DNA of 64,000 bases from positions 2,370,501 through 2,434,500 of the forward strand of contig NC_011060.1 of the NCBI RefSeq assembly GCF_000020645.1, written 5' to 3'. This stretch comes from Pelodictyon phaeoclathratiforme BU-1 (GTDB lineage Bacteria > Bacteroidota > Chlorobiia > Chlorobiales > Chlorobiaceae). A program made the position numbers and the translations under genes. The notes beneath the pieces are model-generated. The model was given only the letters and a program-made list of their open reading frames with translations, did not search any database and was not told where the DNA came from. Below are positions 53,297 to 63,454 of this stretch, in pieces (position 1 is the first letter of the stretch; every line of letters starts with the position of its first letter).

Positions 53297-53345
53297 GTAA
53301 CTGCCCTCTCGCTCAAAAACAAAGTCGGAATGAGCTGCCAACTGA

Positions 53346-53469
53346 CTACGGGACGAAAACCGGGCGGAAGACCACGTAGCTGCGCCGGTAGTCGGGGGTG
53401 TTGCTGCCCCGAGCCGCCGACCGACAGACCTCGGCCGCGTAGTCCCAGCCCCCGCCACGAACAACACGG
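53346..53469 (-). repeat. DGR variable repeat VR3 (in the interrupted target)
   Basis: 124 bp; 17 differences at template adenines and three elsewhere (T-to-G twice, G-to-T once, the last in the otherwise invariant 3' segment). Encodes RVVRGGGWDYAAEVC onward. Confidence 0.93.
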
Positions 53470-53801
53470 CGCGAACCCGTTTCATTCCACAAATTATCTG
53501 TCCACTCCCAAACATTACCGGCCATATCGTACAGCCCTTCGGGGGTTACTCCTTCTGGATAACTGCCAACGGGTGTTGTTTCTCCGACATTGTAATTAGT
53601 GCCAGAAAGAAAACCCCTGTTTTTTGAAAATTTGACAACCTCCCGCCGGATTAAAAACCATTTTTAATGATCAACAAAAGGCGTTTTTGTGCTGATCGTG
53701 ACACGCCATGGGTAAACTACCGAATTTTGCTCCAGGAAGCGTCATAACGAACGGATCTCTCCCTGCGAATTGGTAAAAAACTCTTTTTTTGGGGAGAGAA
53801 C

Positions 53802-54788
53802 TCAGGCAGCTTTTTTGTAGGGCCCTCGATGTCGCTTCGCATCCTGCTTGTACAAGAGTGCTCCATAACGATGAATGTTGCGAGCCAGCACTGCAAGGGC
53901 AACATAGCGATTGAATCCTTTGATGCCATCATCAGGGCATATATCCAAGCCGTGAACCTCAAGTGCGTTGATTGCTGATTCAACTGCCGAATGCTGCCGT
54001 CGCAGTCTCCTGAATTCCGGCTCGGATTCATGAGCTTTGTCGATTTTTGAGAGCTTGCCTTTTTTCGGCATAACAACTTTTTCAAGAAGCGCTTTCAGGT
54101 CGCGTTGGTTATCCGGGCTATGAAAGCCTTTGTCGTAGCTGATCGATCGCAAGTTTGGAAAACGTTGCTTGGTCTCTTCGATAATGGACACTGCGATGTC
54201 GCTATCGACAACTTTTTCCATGACCTGATGATGCAGGATAAAACGATACTGATCTTCGATAATACAGACCCGTAATCCCAACTCAACCGGCACTCCCGCC
54301 TTGCCTTTACTGATCCACTCGGTGTGTGGCTGAAAAATTGAAAAGACTTTCTCCGCATGCGGAATAACCTCGTCATTTATCCGACGACGAATTTGCCCCA
54401 TTTGTACCTCAGCATGAGCAATATAGCCGTTAAGCTGGCTGAGCCGCAACGGATTTAAGCCACCCAGTTCTGCGCCGGTACGCACTGCCCGTTGTAACTG
54501 ATAATCGACTGCCGCAAGGTAATCGAGGAGTGCTTGCTTTATTTGTTGATCTTTGAGAGCTTTCTTTTCCGGCTTTTTTGATGTCGAGTGCTTGAGCTGT
54601 TGCACAATACGACGCATTCTTTTGATATGCCGGATGTTATGATCGTATTGGCGCCATTGACTTAATCCTTCATCAAAAGACCATTTCGCACAGACCTCAA
54701 TGGCTTTGCGAATGGCATCGAACAACTGGCTTGTATCAGCAGGAAAGTGAACGTTGGTTTCCACCACAAACGAATCACCTCGGGCCAT
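53802..54788 (-). CDS. ISNCY-type transposase, DDE catalytic frame (orfB), copy 2
   Basis: A 328-residue protein identical to the copy at 7709-8695, with the ETNVHFPADT, SYDKGFHS and HSAVESAINALE segments holding the DDE residues. The start overlaps the orfA stop by one base. Confidence 0.9.
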   Translation of the reverse strand: MARGDSFVVETNVHFPADTSQLFDAIRKAIEVCAKWSFDEGLSQWRQYDHNIRHIKRMRRIVQQLKHSTSKKPEKKALKDQQIKQALLDYLAAVDYQLQRAVRTGAELGGLNPLRLSQLNGYIAHAEVQMGQIRRRINDEVIPHAEKVFSIFQPHTEWISKGKAGVPVELGLRVCIIEDQYRFILHHQVMEKVVDSDIAVSIIEETKQRFPNLRSISYDKGFHSPDNQRDLKALLEKVVMPKKGKLSKIDKAHESEPEFRRLRRQHSAVESAINALEVHGLDICPDDGIKGFNRYVALAVLARNIHRYGALLYKQDAKRHRGPYKKAA

Positions 54789-55282
54789 TAAAGGGAAATT
54801 TTCTTCCTCTTTTTTTTTACTAACGTATGACCTGCACGGACAATTTCCTGGTTGATTCGATCAAGCAATTCGGGGGTAAACAGTCGGACATTATCTTTGA
54901 TGGTCTGGAGTTCATAAGATGTTTTATCAGTCCAATCGTTGTGACCAAGCATCTGGCGAAGCGTATCGTGGTGATTGACCAATTCATGAAGCCGATCGTA
55001 ATCAGCGTTGATTCCCAGTCGAACGACACCCAGTACCAAAATTGCCCATTGCTCCATACCGGGACGCCCTGTGTTTGGGTCAGCTTTTCCTTCTCCTTTT
55101 TTCCGTTCAGGACGAACCTCTTCGAGGATGGCAAAAACACGCTTGCGCAACTCCTCGTCGGTGTAGATGCCCTGAAGGCCCCTCAAGATTTTTGGGATAT
55201 CATCTCGTGATTTCGGATCGAAAACAATGGCAGAAATATCGGTACGACCGAACATCATTTGGTGGTTGATGACGCTACGCAT
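54788..55282 (-). CDS. ISNCY-type transposase, N-terminal frame (orfA), copy 2
   Basis: A 164-residue product identical to copy 1 from MRSVINHQ on. In this copy the frame stays open further upstream to 55342 because of the one-base difference, but the ATG at 55282 is shared by both copies and is preferred. The slippery heptamer is at 54809-54815. Confidence 0.85.
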   Translation of the reverse strand: MRSVINHQMMFGRTDISAIVFDPKSRDDIPKILRGLQGIYTDEELRKRVFAILEEVRPERKKGEGKADPNTGRPGMEQWAILVLGVVRLGINADYDRLHELVNHHDTLRQMLGHNDWTDKTSYELQTIKDNVRLFTPELLDRINQEIVRAGHTLVKKKRKKISL

Positions 55283-58200
55283 AGTGGATTTCAAAAAACG
55301 AAGTTTGGAGTCTGTTTCTCTTTGAGGGCACCCCTGCAACACCTTTTCTCTATCAAAAATGCTTCTAATGGGGTATTATTACGCTTTAGCTCAGGGTCCG
55401 TCAAATATCTTTGACCATGAAATAACAATATAAACTATTATTTTATAATATCATAACAGTTTTTCGTTCATCCACTAATTATAGTTGAGCAGTGTCGCGC
55501 TTGGCCCGCCCTTTTCGTCTGCCCAAGGATAATCTCGAACTTTCTGCACAGCTTCACCCTGCCGTCCCCCTGCGGCCCACTCCCACTCAACTTCCGTCGG
55601 CAGGCGGTAAGAGTCTGGTCTATCCTCAAGCTGCGAGAGCCAGAGACAGTAGGCCTGGGCGGCGTACCAAGGAATACCAACAACCGGCTGTTCGTCACCA
55701 CCGAATTTCCGATCTTCATCATTCTCCGAACGAAACAATGCAGCAAGGTCGTTTTTACCCTTTTTGAGCCATGGGGCAAAATCCGTACCCCATCGGTCAT
55801 TTTGTGCAATGTCTTTTATTTTTTTCTGTAGTGCGGTCTCTTTCCCAAGTGCAGCAATAAATGAGCGGTAGAGTTTATTGGTTACTGGGCACTTGGCAAA
55901 ATAGAGATCTTCTACACGTTTTTCTTCGTTTGTTTTCGAGAAAAGGTAACTCCCTTTCCTTATCAGGATGTACTGCACGCCATCTTCATATGTATTGCTG
56001 ATGATACGGGGCCGTTGTTTTGGCTGGCTGTCATGGTTTGTTTTCTCTTTTTCTCTCGGCGGAAGATTACGCTTGATACCAGCTCTCCGTTCAAGTTGGA
56101 TAATAAGCCCATCAGCTTTATCAAGTACCCGCTGTTTCAGGTTATTATCAGGTTCTTGCATTTTTTTGGCTCGCTCGTGAAAATTCCGAACAGCATCAAG
56201 TGCAGCAGACTTATTGATAACCTCAAGACAATCAAGCACATGCCACTGTACTCCCAGTGAAAGTTTACTGTCTTTGAGCTTTCGGCATAACGCCCCGGTT
56301 GAGCACTCCCTGGATTCCCGGATCAAGGTTTTCATCAACTGCAACTTTCGTTGCAACACATCGGTCGTTATTTCCGGATTGAACAACTGATTCATAAAGC
56401 CGTCAAAAATATCCGCATCGATCTGGGCGAAATAAAACCGCAGCGTTTCATCCCATTCCCACTTACGGTCATCATAATGCTGAACGATCGAGCGGATAAA
56501 CGCATCCGATTTGCTGCAACGCAGCATCTCCAAACTTGCCAGATATTCCTGAAACGTCTTGTGCCAGAATCGGAATGCCTTCCCGTTCGGTTTCAGAATT
56601 CCACTTCTGTTTACCATAAAACCGAAAAACGTGTCAAGCCCGACTGTTGTATTGATCGATTGAAAACGGCTTTCCATAATCTCTTTCATTTCGCCCTCAG
56701 AAAGATCGAGACAGGTTTTTTTTTGCATGGTATAGGCAAGAAGTCCGAGAACCGTTGCTGACTGTTCCGGATCGATACCATACGATATCTGCCGGGCGTT
56801 ATCCCTGCCATGAAGCAGATACACGATGACAACACGATACAAGGCTATTCTGGAATCAGGTTTAAAATCCCGCAGCTTGTAGAGCAAAGCCATAAGCTTC
56901 AACAGCAGAGGAATACCTGCAATCTGCTGCAAACCCTTTTTCTTCTTTTCCGTTTCCTCGCTGTTCATCTCTTCGCTCTTATCGCCTTCTTGAGGATAGA
57001 GATATGCATATAGTTCCCTTGCCTTATCGTCCGGAGGGGTAGTATCGTGTATCGTGAAGCCCCGCTCCTTTTCAAATTTCGAAGCAGCCCTGAACCACTT
57101 CAATAAAAAGTCCCATTGCTGGTCAGGCTCAAGATCATCCAGAGCAGCCCGCCTGTGACTTTGAATGAGTTCAACGCCATCACTGGTCACATATCCGGTT
57201 TTGCGTGTGGTTACAATAAAAAAACGATTGGGATAGGCATGACCTTCTTCGTCAATCCATTGGCAGATGGCTTTCCGTTTTTCAAGTTCAGTGACCTCGT
57301 CAAGACCGTCAAGCAAAACAAGAACCCTCTCCGTTTCACCCATCCCCCGCCACCATGTTTCCGCTTCATCGGCAGCAAGAGATAACGACCTGTTAAGCTC
57401 AACAATCTGCGCAGCCAACCGCACAGGTTTATTGTGGGCATCAAAATTCAGTTTGCGCAATTCAAGAAACAGAACCCGGACGCTGGCAGCTTCGGGAAAA
57501 AGTCGCCCATGATCACCTTCGAGGCAGAGCATCGCATAATGCTGCAGTAACGTGGTCTTGCCAGAGCCTGGATCGCCGATCAGAAGCAGAACATTGGTAC
57601 GGGCATTCCCATGAAATATTTCCTGAAGCAGTGCATCCTGTGACATTTTTTTCGTTTCAACGGAATGCCCTTTATCATGAGCATCCACTTTGCCGTACAG
57701 CTCACTGATGTGAAGATCGATAAACACATCCTCAAGTGGAATCTCGATATCCTGATAATTGTCGAGCCCGCGTGATGCAACTATTCCGAACTGGTTCCTC
57801 AATGATTCACGGTAGCGCTCGTAGCTATTTATCTCTGGTCGCCCTGAAGCAGTAACCATACCGTTATCACAAGCGATCAAAGGTAGCGAGCTGACTTGCT
57901 GATCAGCATTACGCCCCGGAACAGGAAACTGTTTCGTATATGATGGTAACGGATAAAGACTGGTATCAAGTGTCCAGACTTCACGAGGAGTACCCTCATA
58001 ACGGATGGGGAAAATCGTTACCCCGCTTCCGTCGAAAGTTGCATACATGGAGGACTTTGACCATTGCCCTTTCTGGTATGCAGCTCCTGCAGCAAGCTTC
58101 AGATATCCGCCATTTTCGGCAACAATGCTTTTCGTTGAGGTTTGATGGTAATGCCCCTGAAGCAAAAGATCGACTGACTCTTCAAGCTTTGCTTCGATAT

Positions 58201-58858
58201 TTGACTGCTCTATCGGACTCAACCAGTCGAGAGGGTGATGAATCATGGCAACTTTGAGATCGGCTGCTTCAAACTGCTTCTTTGCAGCATCGAAACAGCG
58301 GCAACCAATGAAGAGCTTTGCATGGTCATGATCGTCAATGCAGAAGAGGGCACTGTTCAGGGGCAGAACGGCAAGACGGAGTCCGTTGATCGTTACGAGT
58401 TCTACCGAACTGCATGTTGTGTTTGTCGGGAACGAGCGGATGGTTTTGAAATAGTCGTTATACCATGACGAGAATGCCTGAAATTTATCCCTCAGTTGTG
58501 GAAAAGTTGAGTCAGGATCAAAGTACTCGTCGGCATCTTCAGCGTTATCGAGATTGCGATGGCTCCACTTGCCCATCTTGCGGTCAACATCATGGTTACC
58601 GGGTATTATGAAAAGGCGATCACGATTGAGCCCAGCAGCTTCAAGCAGGTCATCACAAAATATTGTGGCCGCGTCATACTCTTTTGCCTTTCCGTTCTGC
58701 GCAATATCACCGGTTGCAAAGATGAGATCCGGGACTTGCTCCCCTTTTTCGCGGAACTGCCTGACTGAAGAGACAAGGGATCGAAGAATAACCTCCTGAC
58801 TGTAAGGGCCTTTGTCACTCAGGTGGAAATCCGAAACATGCAGCCAGGTAAGAGCCAT

Positions 58859-59065
58859 GTGATTGAATTGAATGAATTAACCGCGACAAAGATGAAGCGC
58901 CTGCAATATAGTGTATTCTTTGGGGATCGGGAAAGTAATGGGTATCCCTGCAATGGAGGTCGAGGGGGCTGGGAACCTGAACTATTTTGTTTTAAGGGGC
59001 ATCATGGATATACTACAAACGGCCTGTAGCAAGTTTGGCGGTGCTGGCCGATGAAAACAAGCAGT
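58859..59065. repeat. 5' flanking repeat of DGR targets, second full copy
   Basis: Near-identical to 52233-52440. Upstream of target 3 and leading into the second Rpn-type fragment. Confidence 0.8.
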
Positions 59066-59646
59066 GGAAACCCACCTCTTATGGTTTTGCCGTGCTGGGA
59101 TGCCGCCATACGCTGGAGTTCCCGGTTGCCAAGCTGACCGATTATGAAGACAAACTCGATGAGCTGCTGGCATCAAATAACGCTTTTGGATGGATTACGG
59201 CGGCACACATCCTGACACAAAAAACCAGAACGCAGGATCAGGAACGGTACAACGCAAAACTCAGCTTACTGCGAATACTGTACGAACGGCATCGGAATAT
59301 ACAGCGCGTTATCAATTTATTCAATGTCATTGACTGGCTGATGCAACTGCCGGAGTGGTTGAACAGCGAGGTCTGGCAAGAACTTGAAACAATCGAGGAG
59401 AGGGAAAAAGTGCAATACATTACCAGCGTAGAACGAATTGGCATAGCCAAAGGCATGGCTAAAGGACGTGTTGAGGGTAAATCCAGCCTACTGAAAAGGC
59501 AACTTGAACGCCGCTTTGGCGTGTTGCCCAAATGGGCATCAGATCAGTTAGAGAATGCCAAAGAGGAGGAACTGGAAGCCTGGAGTGAAACGATTCTCAC
59601 AGCCCCGACCCTGGAGGCCGTTTTCAGAGAGGCTGACCCCTCATAA
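58996..59646 (+). pseudogene. 5'-truncated Rpn-type / DUF4351 gene, copy 2
   Basis: Parallel to 52370-53035 and highly similar at DNA level: YYKRPVASLAVLADENKQWK, then FPVAKLTDYEDKLDELLAS and the DUF4351 end. It has four extra codons in the Gly/Lys-rich stretch (AKGMAKGRVEGKSS). The same N-terminal part is missing, so the truncation predates the duplication. Confidence 0.75.
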
Positions 59647-59893
59647 CAAATTTACTGTCTCCGGAAAACTGTAGAATACACGCAGTATATTTTTTGGAAA
59701 AAAGACCGGGATGATGGAAGAGGGAATGGACCATCATTCTGTTCAGAGGCATTCATCCGGCTTCGCTGTGTTATCTGCATAAGCGTATAGCGGCTGATTT
59801 GATAACCCTGAAAGAGATACTCGCTTTTTCAAAAATATCGTCGGACCACCTGCGGTGGGTTTTGTTGATTGTGCGGAATGAGCTGCCAACTGA

Positions 59894-60017
59894 CTACGGG
59901 ACGAAAACAGGGCGGAAGCCAACGTAGTTATACCGGTAGTCGGGGGTGTTGAAGTACCGATACGCCGACCGACAGAACTCGGCATCGTAGTACCAGCTCC
60001 CGCCACGAATAACACGG
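59894..60017 (-). repeat. DGR variable repeat VR4
   Basis: 124 bp; 11 differences at template adenines, every one A-to-T, and three at other bases (C-to-T, two G-to-T), two of them in the 3' segment that is invariant in VR1 and VR2. Encodes RVIRGGSWYYDAEFC and a Tyr/Phe-rich face. The downstream stem-loop is missing: the GACCACC arm (59844-59850) is present but the sequence jumps from GGTGG to the GGAATGAGCTGCC block. Confidence 0.93.
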
Positions 60018-63000
60018 TTCGAACAAGTCTCTTCATTGTACCAACTATCCGTCCATTCCCATACGTTTCCAGCCATATCGTACAGCCCTTCGGGTGTTGC
60101 TCCTTCGGGATAACTGCCGACTGGTGTGGTTGCGCCGACATTGCCATCATAGTTGAGCAATTTCGAGTCAGGTTCTCGCTTCTCGTCTGCCCAGGGATAC
60201 TTTCGAACTTTCTTTCCGATTGTTCCCTGCCTGCCTCCTGCGGCCCACTCCCACTCAACTTCCGTCGGCAAACGGTAAGAATCTGGTTTATCTTCACACT
60301 GCGAAAGCCAGAGGCAGTAGGCTTGAGCGGCATACCAGGTAATGCCAACAACCGGCTGATCGTCACCACCGAATTTCCGGTCTTCATCATTCTCCGAACA
60401 AAATAATGCCGCAAGGTCGTTTTCACCTTTGTTGAAATAGCCGGAAAATCCTGCATCCCAACTGTTGTTTTTTGCAATTTTCTTCAGCTCTTCCTGTAAT
60501 TTTGATGATTCCCCAAGCGCAGCAATAAATGAACGGTAGAGTTTATTGGTTACCGGATATTTTGCGAAATAGAGATCCTTTTCTGCATTCTTCTGCTTTT
60601 TTGTCTCCGAGTCAAGGTAACTCCCCTTCTTTATCAGGATGTACTCGGCATTGTGTTCGTTGGGGTTGCGGAACGATATTGGCCGGTTTTCAAAATTGAT
60701 GATCTGCGATGTAATCGTTTTCGGCGCTGCTTTTTCCATATTACCCGATTGAGCTGTTTTATCTTTCAGCTCTTGCAGAGTATACATCACCTCATCAGCA
60801 CGATCGGCAACATCCTTGTTTTTTGCAAGATCTCTGGTTTTGAACTGTTCCAAAGTTTTGATGGCAGCAGATTTGCCGATGGTTTTCAGGCAGTCGAGAA
60901 TCACCCGCTGACGACTTGCCGTATTTGTGGCGACAAGCAGTTTTGTGCAAAGTGCATCAACCTTTTTCAGGGGCGCCTCTTCTATGAGCGTCTGCAACAA
61001 CCATTGCTGCTTGGGAGTCAGCTCGTCACTGACTGGCGAGTCAAAGAGCTTTTTCATGAAAAGATTGAAGATCTCTTCATCTCCCTGTGCAATAAAAAAA
61101 CGGATCGGTTCATCCCACCAATCGTTGCCAAAGCCTGCAATCAGGTTTCCAAGATACCTGGTTGAACGCACTTTGGTAACGAGTTGAACTCCTGCCAAAT
61201 ATTCACGAAATGATTTATGGCGAAAGAGGTAATCGTGTGCTCCCGTCTCCACCAGCAAGCCTGACCGTTTAACCAGATAGTCGCAAAAATCATCAACCGA
61301 GGGCGGCTTATCCTGTTTATCAAGTTGCTCCTTCATCTTTTTGTGCATCTCTACCCTCGAAGCCTCATCCTTTTTGAGCTTTTCCTGCATCCAGAGCGAA
61401 AGCGGAGCAAGCACCTGTCGGGCACGTAGCGCTGAAAGAAGTGGGACAATCCCTCGGCGCTTGTCGCGGAATTCAAGCAGATAATCGAGTGATGCCTCAT
61501 AGAGCTTTACACGACTGTCCGGCATATACTCTCTATCCTTCCACAGAATTGCCATGATCTGCAGAATCATTGGAATAGCCGCAAGCTGCCGCAGTCCCTT
61601 GTTCTTCTCCGCGTTAAGATGCTCAACAATGGTGATGGTTCGCGCCTCAGCCTCTTTTTGCTGCTTTTCCTGCCACTCCGCTTCCTCAAATCCCTTTTCA
61701 CAAGGCTCTTTCAAAAATGCTGCCTTGAACCAATTTCTCAAAAACCGCTCCTGCTGTTCCGAAGTGAAATCCTGCACGTCGGCCCGTTCATAATCTGCCG
61801 CAAGCTCAACTCCTTCATCTTTGCGGTACCCCGTCGCTCGTGATGTGACCACAAAACAGGCGACAGTAAAGGTATTCAAGGCCGCATCAATCCACTTGCA
61901 TACCTCAATTCGCTCTTGCGTGTTGCTGATTTCATCAAGACCGTCAAGCAGGACAAGTGAGGTTCCACTTTGCAACCAATCAACAAAACACTCTTTCTTG
62001 ATGGCATGATGTTGCATGACAGACCAGCTTGCAAGGTTTGCCGGCAAGGTGTCGTAGTGACCTGCATGACTTGAAAGCTCTCTCAGTGGCAGATAAAAAA
62101 CGTTGACCGGATCGGAAAAACCAAGCCTCGCAGAGTCTTCAAGTGCACGAAGGGCATAATATTTGAGAAGTGTTGTTTTGCCAGAGCCGGGATCACCGAT
62201 AACGAGAAGCATTCGGCAGCCTCTCCGATCGCGAAATGCCCGCTTCATGATCTCATCGGGAGAAAAGATATGCTCACCCCCTTGCCAAAAACTCTTTTCA
62301 GGAACTGAATTGCCTTTATCCTGCCTGTCGGACATGCGCAGAGGGACAAAGGTATCGTCATTCAGGTTGACTTTGACGCTCTCGACACCCGGCAAACCAA
62401 GCATACGAATATAACCGAGCTCCTCTTTGAGAGTCGCCTGATAACGCTCTTTGCAGGGATGATGGAGTTTATCAGATTCTGGTGACTCGGCAGATGTACC
62501 TTTTGATAAAAAGAACGTTCCGGTATACAAGGGCGAAGGAAAGACGCTGGTATCAAGTGTCCACTTTTCATTTGGACTATCCTCATAGCGAATTGGAAAA
62601 ATGGTCACCCGATTACCCTCGAAGGTAACATACATGGCGCTGTTTGGCCACTTACGTGTCTGATAAGCTGCGCCAGCAGCAAGCTTGATGAACCCACCAT
62701 TAGCAGAAGCAATGCTTTCCGCATCGATCTCATGGCAGTGACCATGCAGCAGCAAATCAACCGATTCGCCAAGAGCCGCTTTTATGTTGCGTCGCTCCAC
62801 CTGGCTTAACCAATCGAGAGGATGGTGAATCAAGGCAATGGTAAGTTCTGCTGCTGCCTGCCTCTTTAACTGCTCCCTCGCATTATCAAGGCAGAGACGC
62901 CCTATGAAAAGCTGTGCAACATCACGATCGTCAATGCTGAAGAGTGCACTGTTCAGGGGCAAAACAGCAATACGACAGTTGTTGATTGTGAGAATTTCTA

Positions 63001-63454
63001 CAGGGCTGCATGTGGTGTTTGTGGGAAACGACCGGATACCGCTGAAATAGCTGTTATACCAGGATGAAAATGCCTGGAATTTCTGCGTCAGGTGAGGAGT
63101 CGGCGTCTGAGGATCGAAGTACTCATCAACGTCATCCTTCGTATTGAAGGTTCGCTCAAGCCCCTTGCCCATCTTGCGGTCAACATCATGGTTACCGGGT
63201 ATTATGAAAAGGCGATCACGATTGAGCCCCGCAGCTTCGAGCAGATCATCGAAAAATTTTGTGGCCGCATCATACTCTTTTGCCTTTCCGTTCTGCGCAA
63301 TATCACCGGTTGCAAAGATGAGATCCGGGACTTGCTCCCCTTTTTCGCGGAACTGCCTGACTGAAGAGACAAGGGATCGAAGAATAACCTCCTGACTGTA
63401 AGGGCCTTTGTCACTCAGGTGGAAATCCGAAACATGCAGCCAGGTAAGAGCCAT
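59894..63454 (-). CDS. DGR target 4: phosphoesterase-NACHT-FGE-like protein
   Basis: A 1186-residue protein. Residues 1-320: calcineurin-like phosphoesterase (HVSDFHLSDKG, GDIAQNG, PGNHDVDRKMGKG, HHPLDWLS, HGHCHE). About 410-610: NACHT with Walker A GDPGSGKTTLL (about 418) and Walker B SLVLLDGLDEIS (about 501). About 610-920: helical region with RHKSFREYLAGVQL. About 930-1186: FGE-like fold with EYILIKKGSYLDS, PVVGITWYAAQAYCLWLS and GLYDMAGNVWEWTDSW, ending in VR4. The first 97 residues are near-identical to target 3, then the two diverge. Intact and probably expressed from the 5' repeat. Confidence 0.88.
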   Translation of the reverse strand: MALTWLHVSDFHLSDKGPYSQEVILRSLVSSVRQFREKGEQVPDLIFATGDIAQNGKAKEYDAATKFFDDLLEAAGLNRDRLFIIPGNHDVDRKMGKGLERTFNTKDDVDEYFDPQTPTPHLTQKFQAFSSWYNSYFSGIRSFPTNTTCSPVEILTINNCRIAVLPLNSALFSIDDRDVAQLFIGRLCLDNAREQLKRQAAAELTIALIHHPLDWLSQVERRNIKAALGESVDLLLHGHCHEIDAESIASANGGFIKLAAGAAYQTRKWPNSAMYVTFEGNRVTIFPIRYEDSPNEKWTLDTSVFPSPLYTGTFFLSKGTSAESPESDKLHHPCKERYQATLKEELGYIRMLGLPGVESVKVNLNDDTFVPLRMSDRQDKGNSVPEKSFWQGGEHIFSPDEIMKRAFRDRRGCRMLLVIGDPGSGKTTLLKYYALRALEDSARLGFSDPVNVFYLPLRELSSHAGHYDTLPANLASWSVMQHHAIKKECFVDWLQSGTSLVLLDGLDEISNTQERIEVCKWIDAALNTFTVACFVVTSRATGYRKDEGVELAADYERADVQDFTSEQQERFLRNWFKAAFLKEPCEKGFEEAEWQEKQQKEAEARTITIVEHLNAEKNKGLRQLAAIPMILQIMAILWKDREYMPDSRVKLYEASLDYLLEFRDKRRGIVPLLSALRARQVLAPLSLWMQEKLKKDEASRVEMHKKMKEQLDKQDKPPSVDDFCDYLVKRSGLLVETGAHDYLFRHKSFREYLAGVQLVTKVRSTRYLGNLIAGFGNDWWDEPIRFFIAQGDEEIFNLFMKKLFDSPVSDELTPKQQWLLQTLIEEAPLKKVDALCTKLLVATNTASRQRVILDCLKTIGKSAAIKTLEQFKTRDLAKNKDVADRADEVMYTLQELKDKTAQSGNMEKAAPKTITSQIINFENRPISFRNPNEHNAEYILIKKGSYLDSETKKQKNAEKDLYFAKYPVTNKLYRSFIAALGESSKLQEELKKIAKNNSWDAGFSGYFNKGENDLAALFCSENDEDRKFGGDDQPVVGITWYAAQAYCLWLSQCEDKPDSYRLPTEVEWEWAAGGRQGTIGKKVRKYPWADEKREPDSKLLNYDGNVGATTPVGSYPEGATPEGLYDMAGNVWEWTDSWYNEETCSNRVIRGGSWYYDAEFCRSAYRYFNTPDYRYNYVGFRPVFVP

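Larger units (their letters stand above)
53599..55475 (-). mobile_element. ISNCY-type insertion sequence, copy 2 (1877 bp)
   Basis: Same element as 7023-8898, inverted. Flanked by the 6-bp duplication TAATTA (53593-53598 and 55476-55481). The only length difference is one extra G in the run before orfA (GCAGGGG against GCAGGG), which opens a longer frame upstream of orfA in this copy. The target gene frame is restored exactly by its removal. Confidence 0.95.
53346..58858 (-). pseudogene. DGR target 3: phosphoesterase-NACHT-FGE-like gene interrupted by IS copy 2
   Basis: The 5' part (55475-58858) encodes 1127 residues: phosphoesterase (1-330; HVSDFHLSDKG, GDIAQNG, PGNHDVD, HHPLDWLS, GHYHQ), NACHT with Walker A GDPGSGKTTLL (about 429) and Walker B VLVLLDGLDEVTE (about 516), helical region (HKTFQEYLASLEML), and the first part of the FGE-like domain. 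The frame is cut at LLNYN by the insertion sequence. Past it, 53346-53598 continues in frame from YNVGETTPVGSYPEG to the VR3 stop. Removing the element and one TAATTA gives 3630 nt, 1209 residues. As it stands the product lacks its variable tip. Confidence 0.92.

Noticed and set aside
59743..60477. A 244-codon minus-strand frame over VR4
   Set aside because: Out-of-frame reading of the FGE-like domain of target 4; similar shadows occur over VR1-VR3.
43973..63454. Target C-terminal domains as working formylglycine-generating enzymes or sulfatase maturases
   Set aside because: The paired catalytic Cys of FGE are not present in the expected spacing, there is no sulfatase partner, and the variable repeat sits in the region that would hold the active site.
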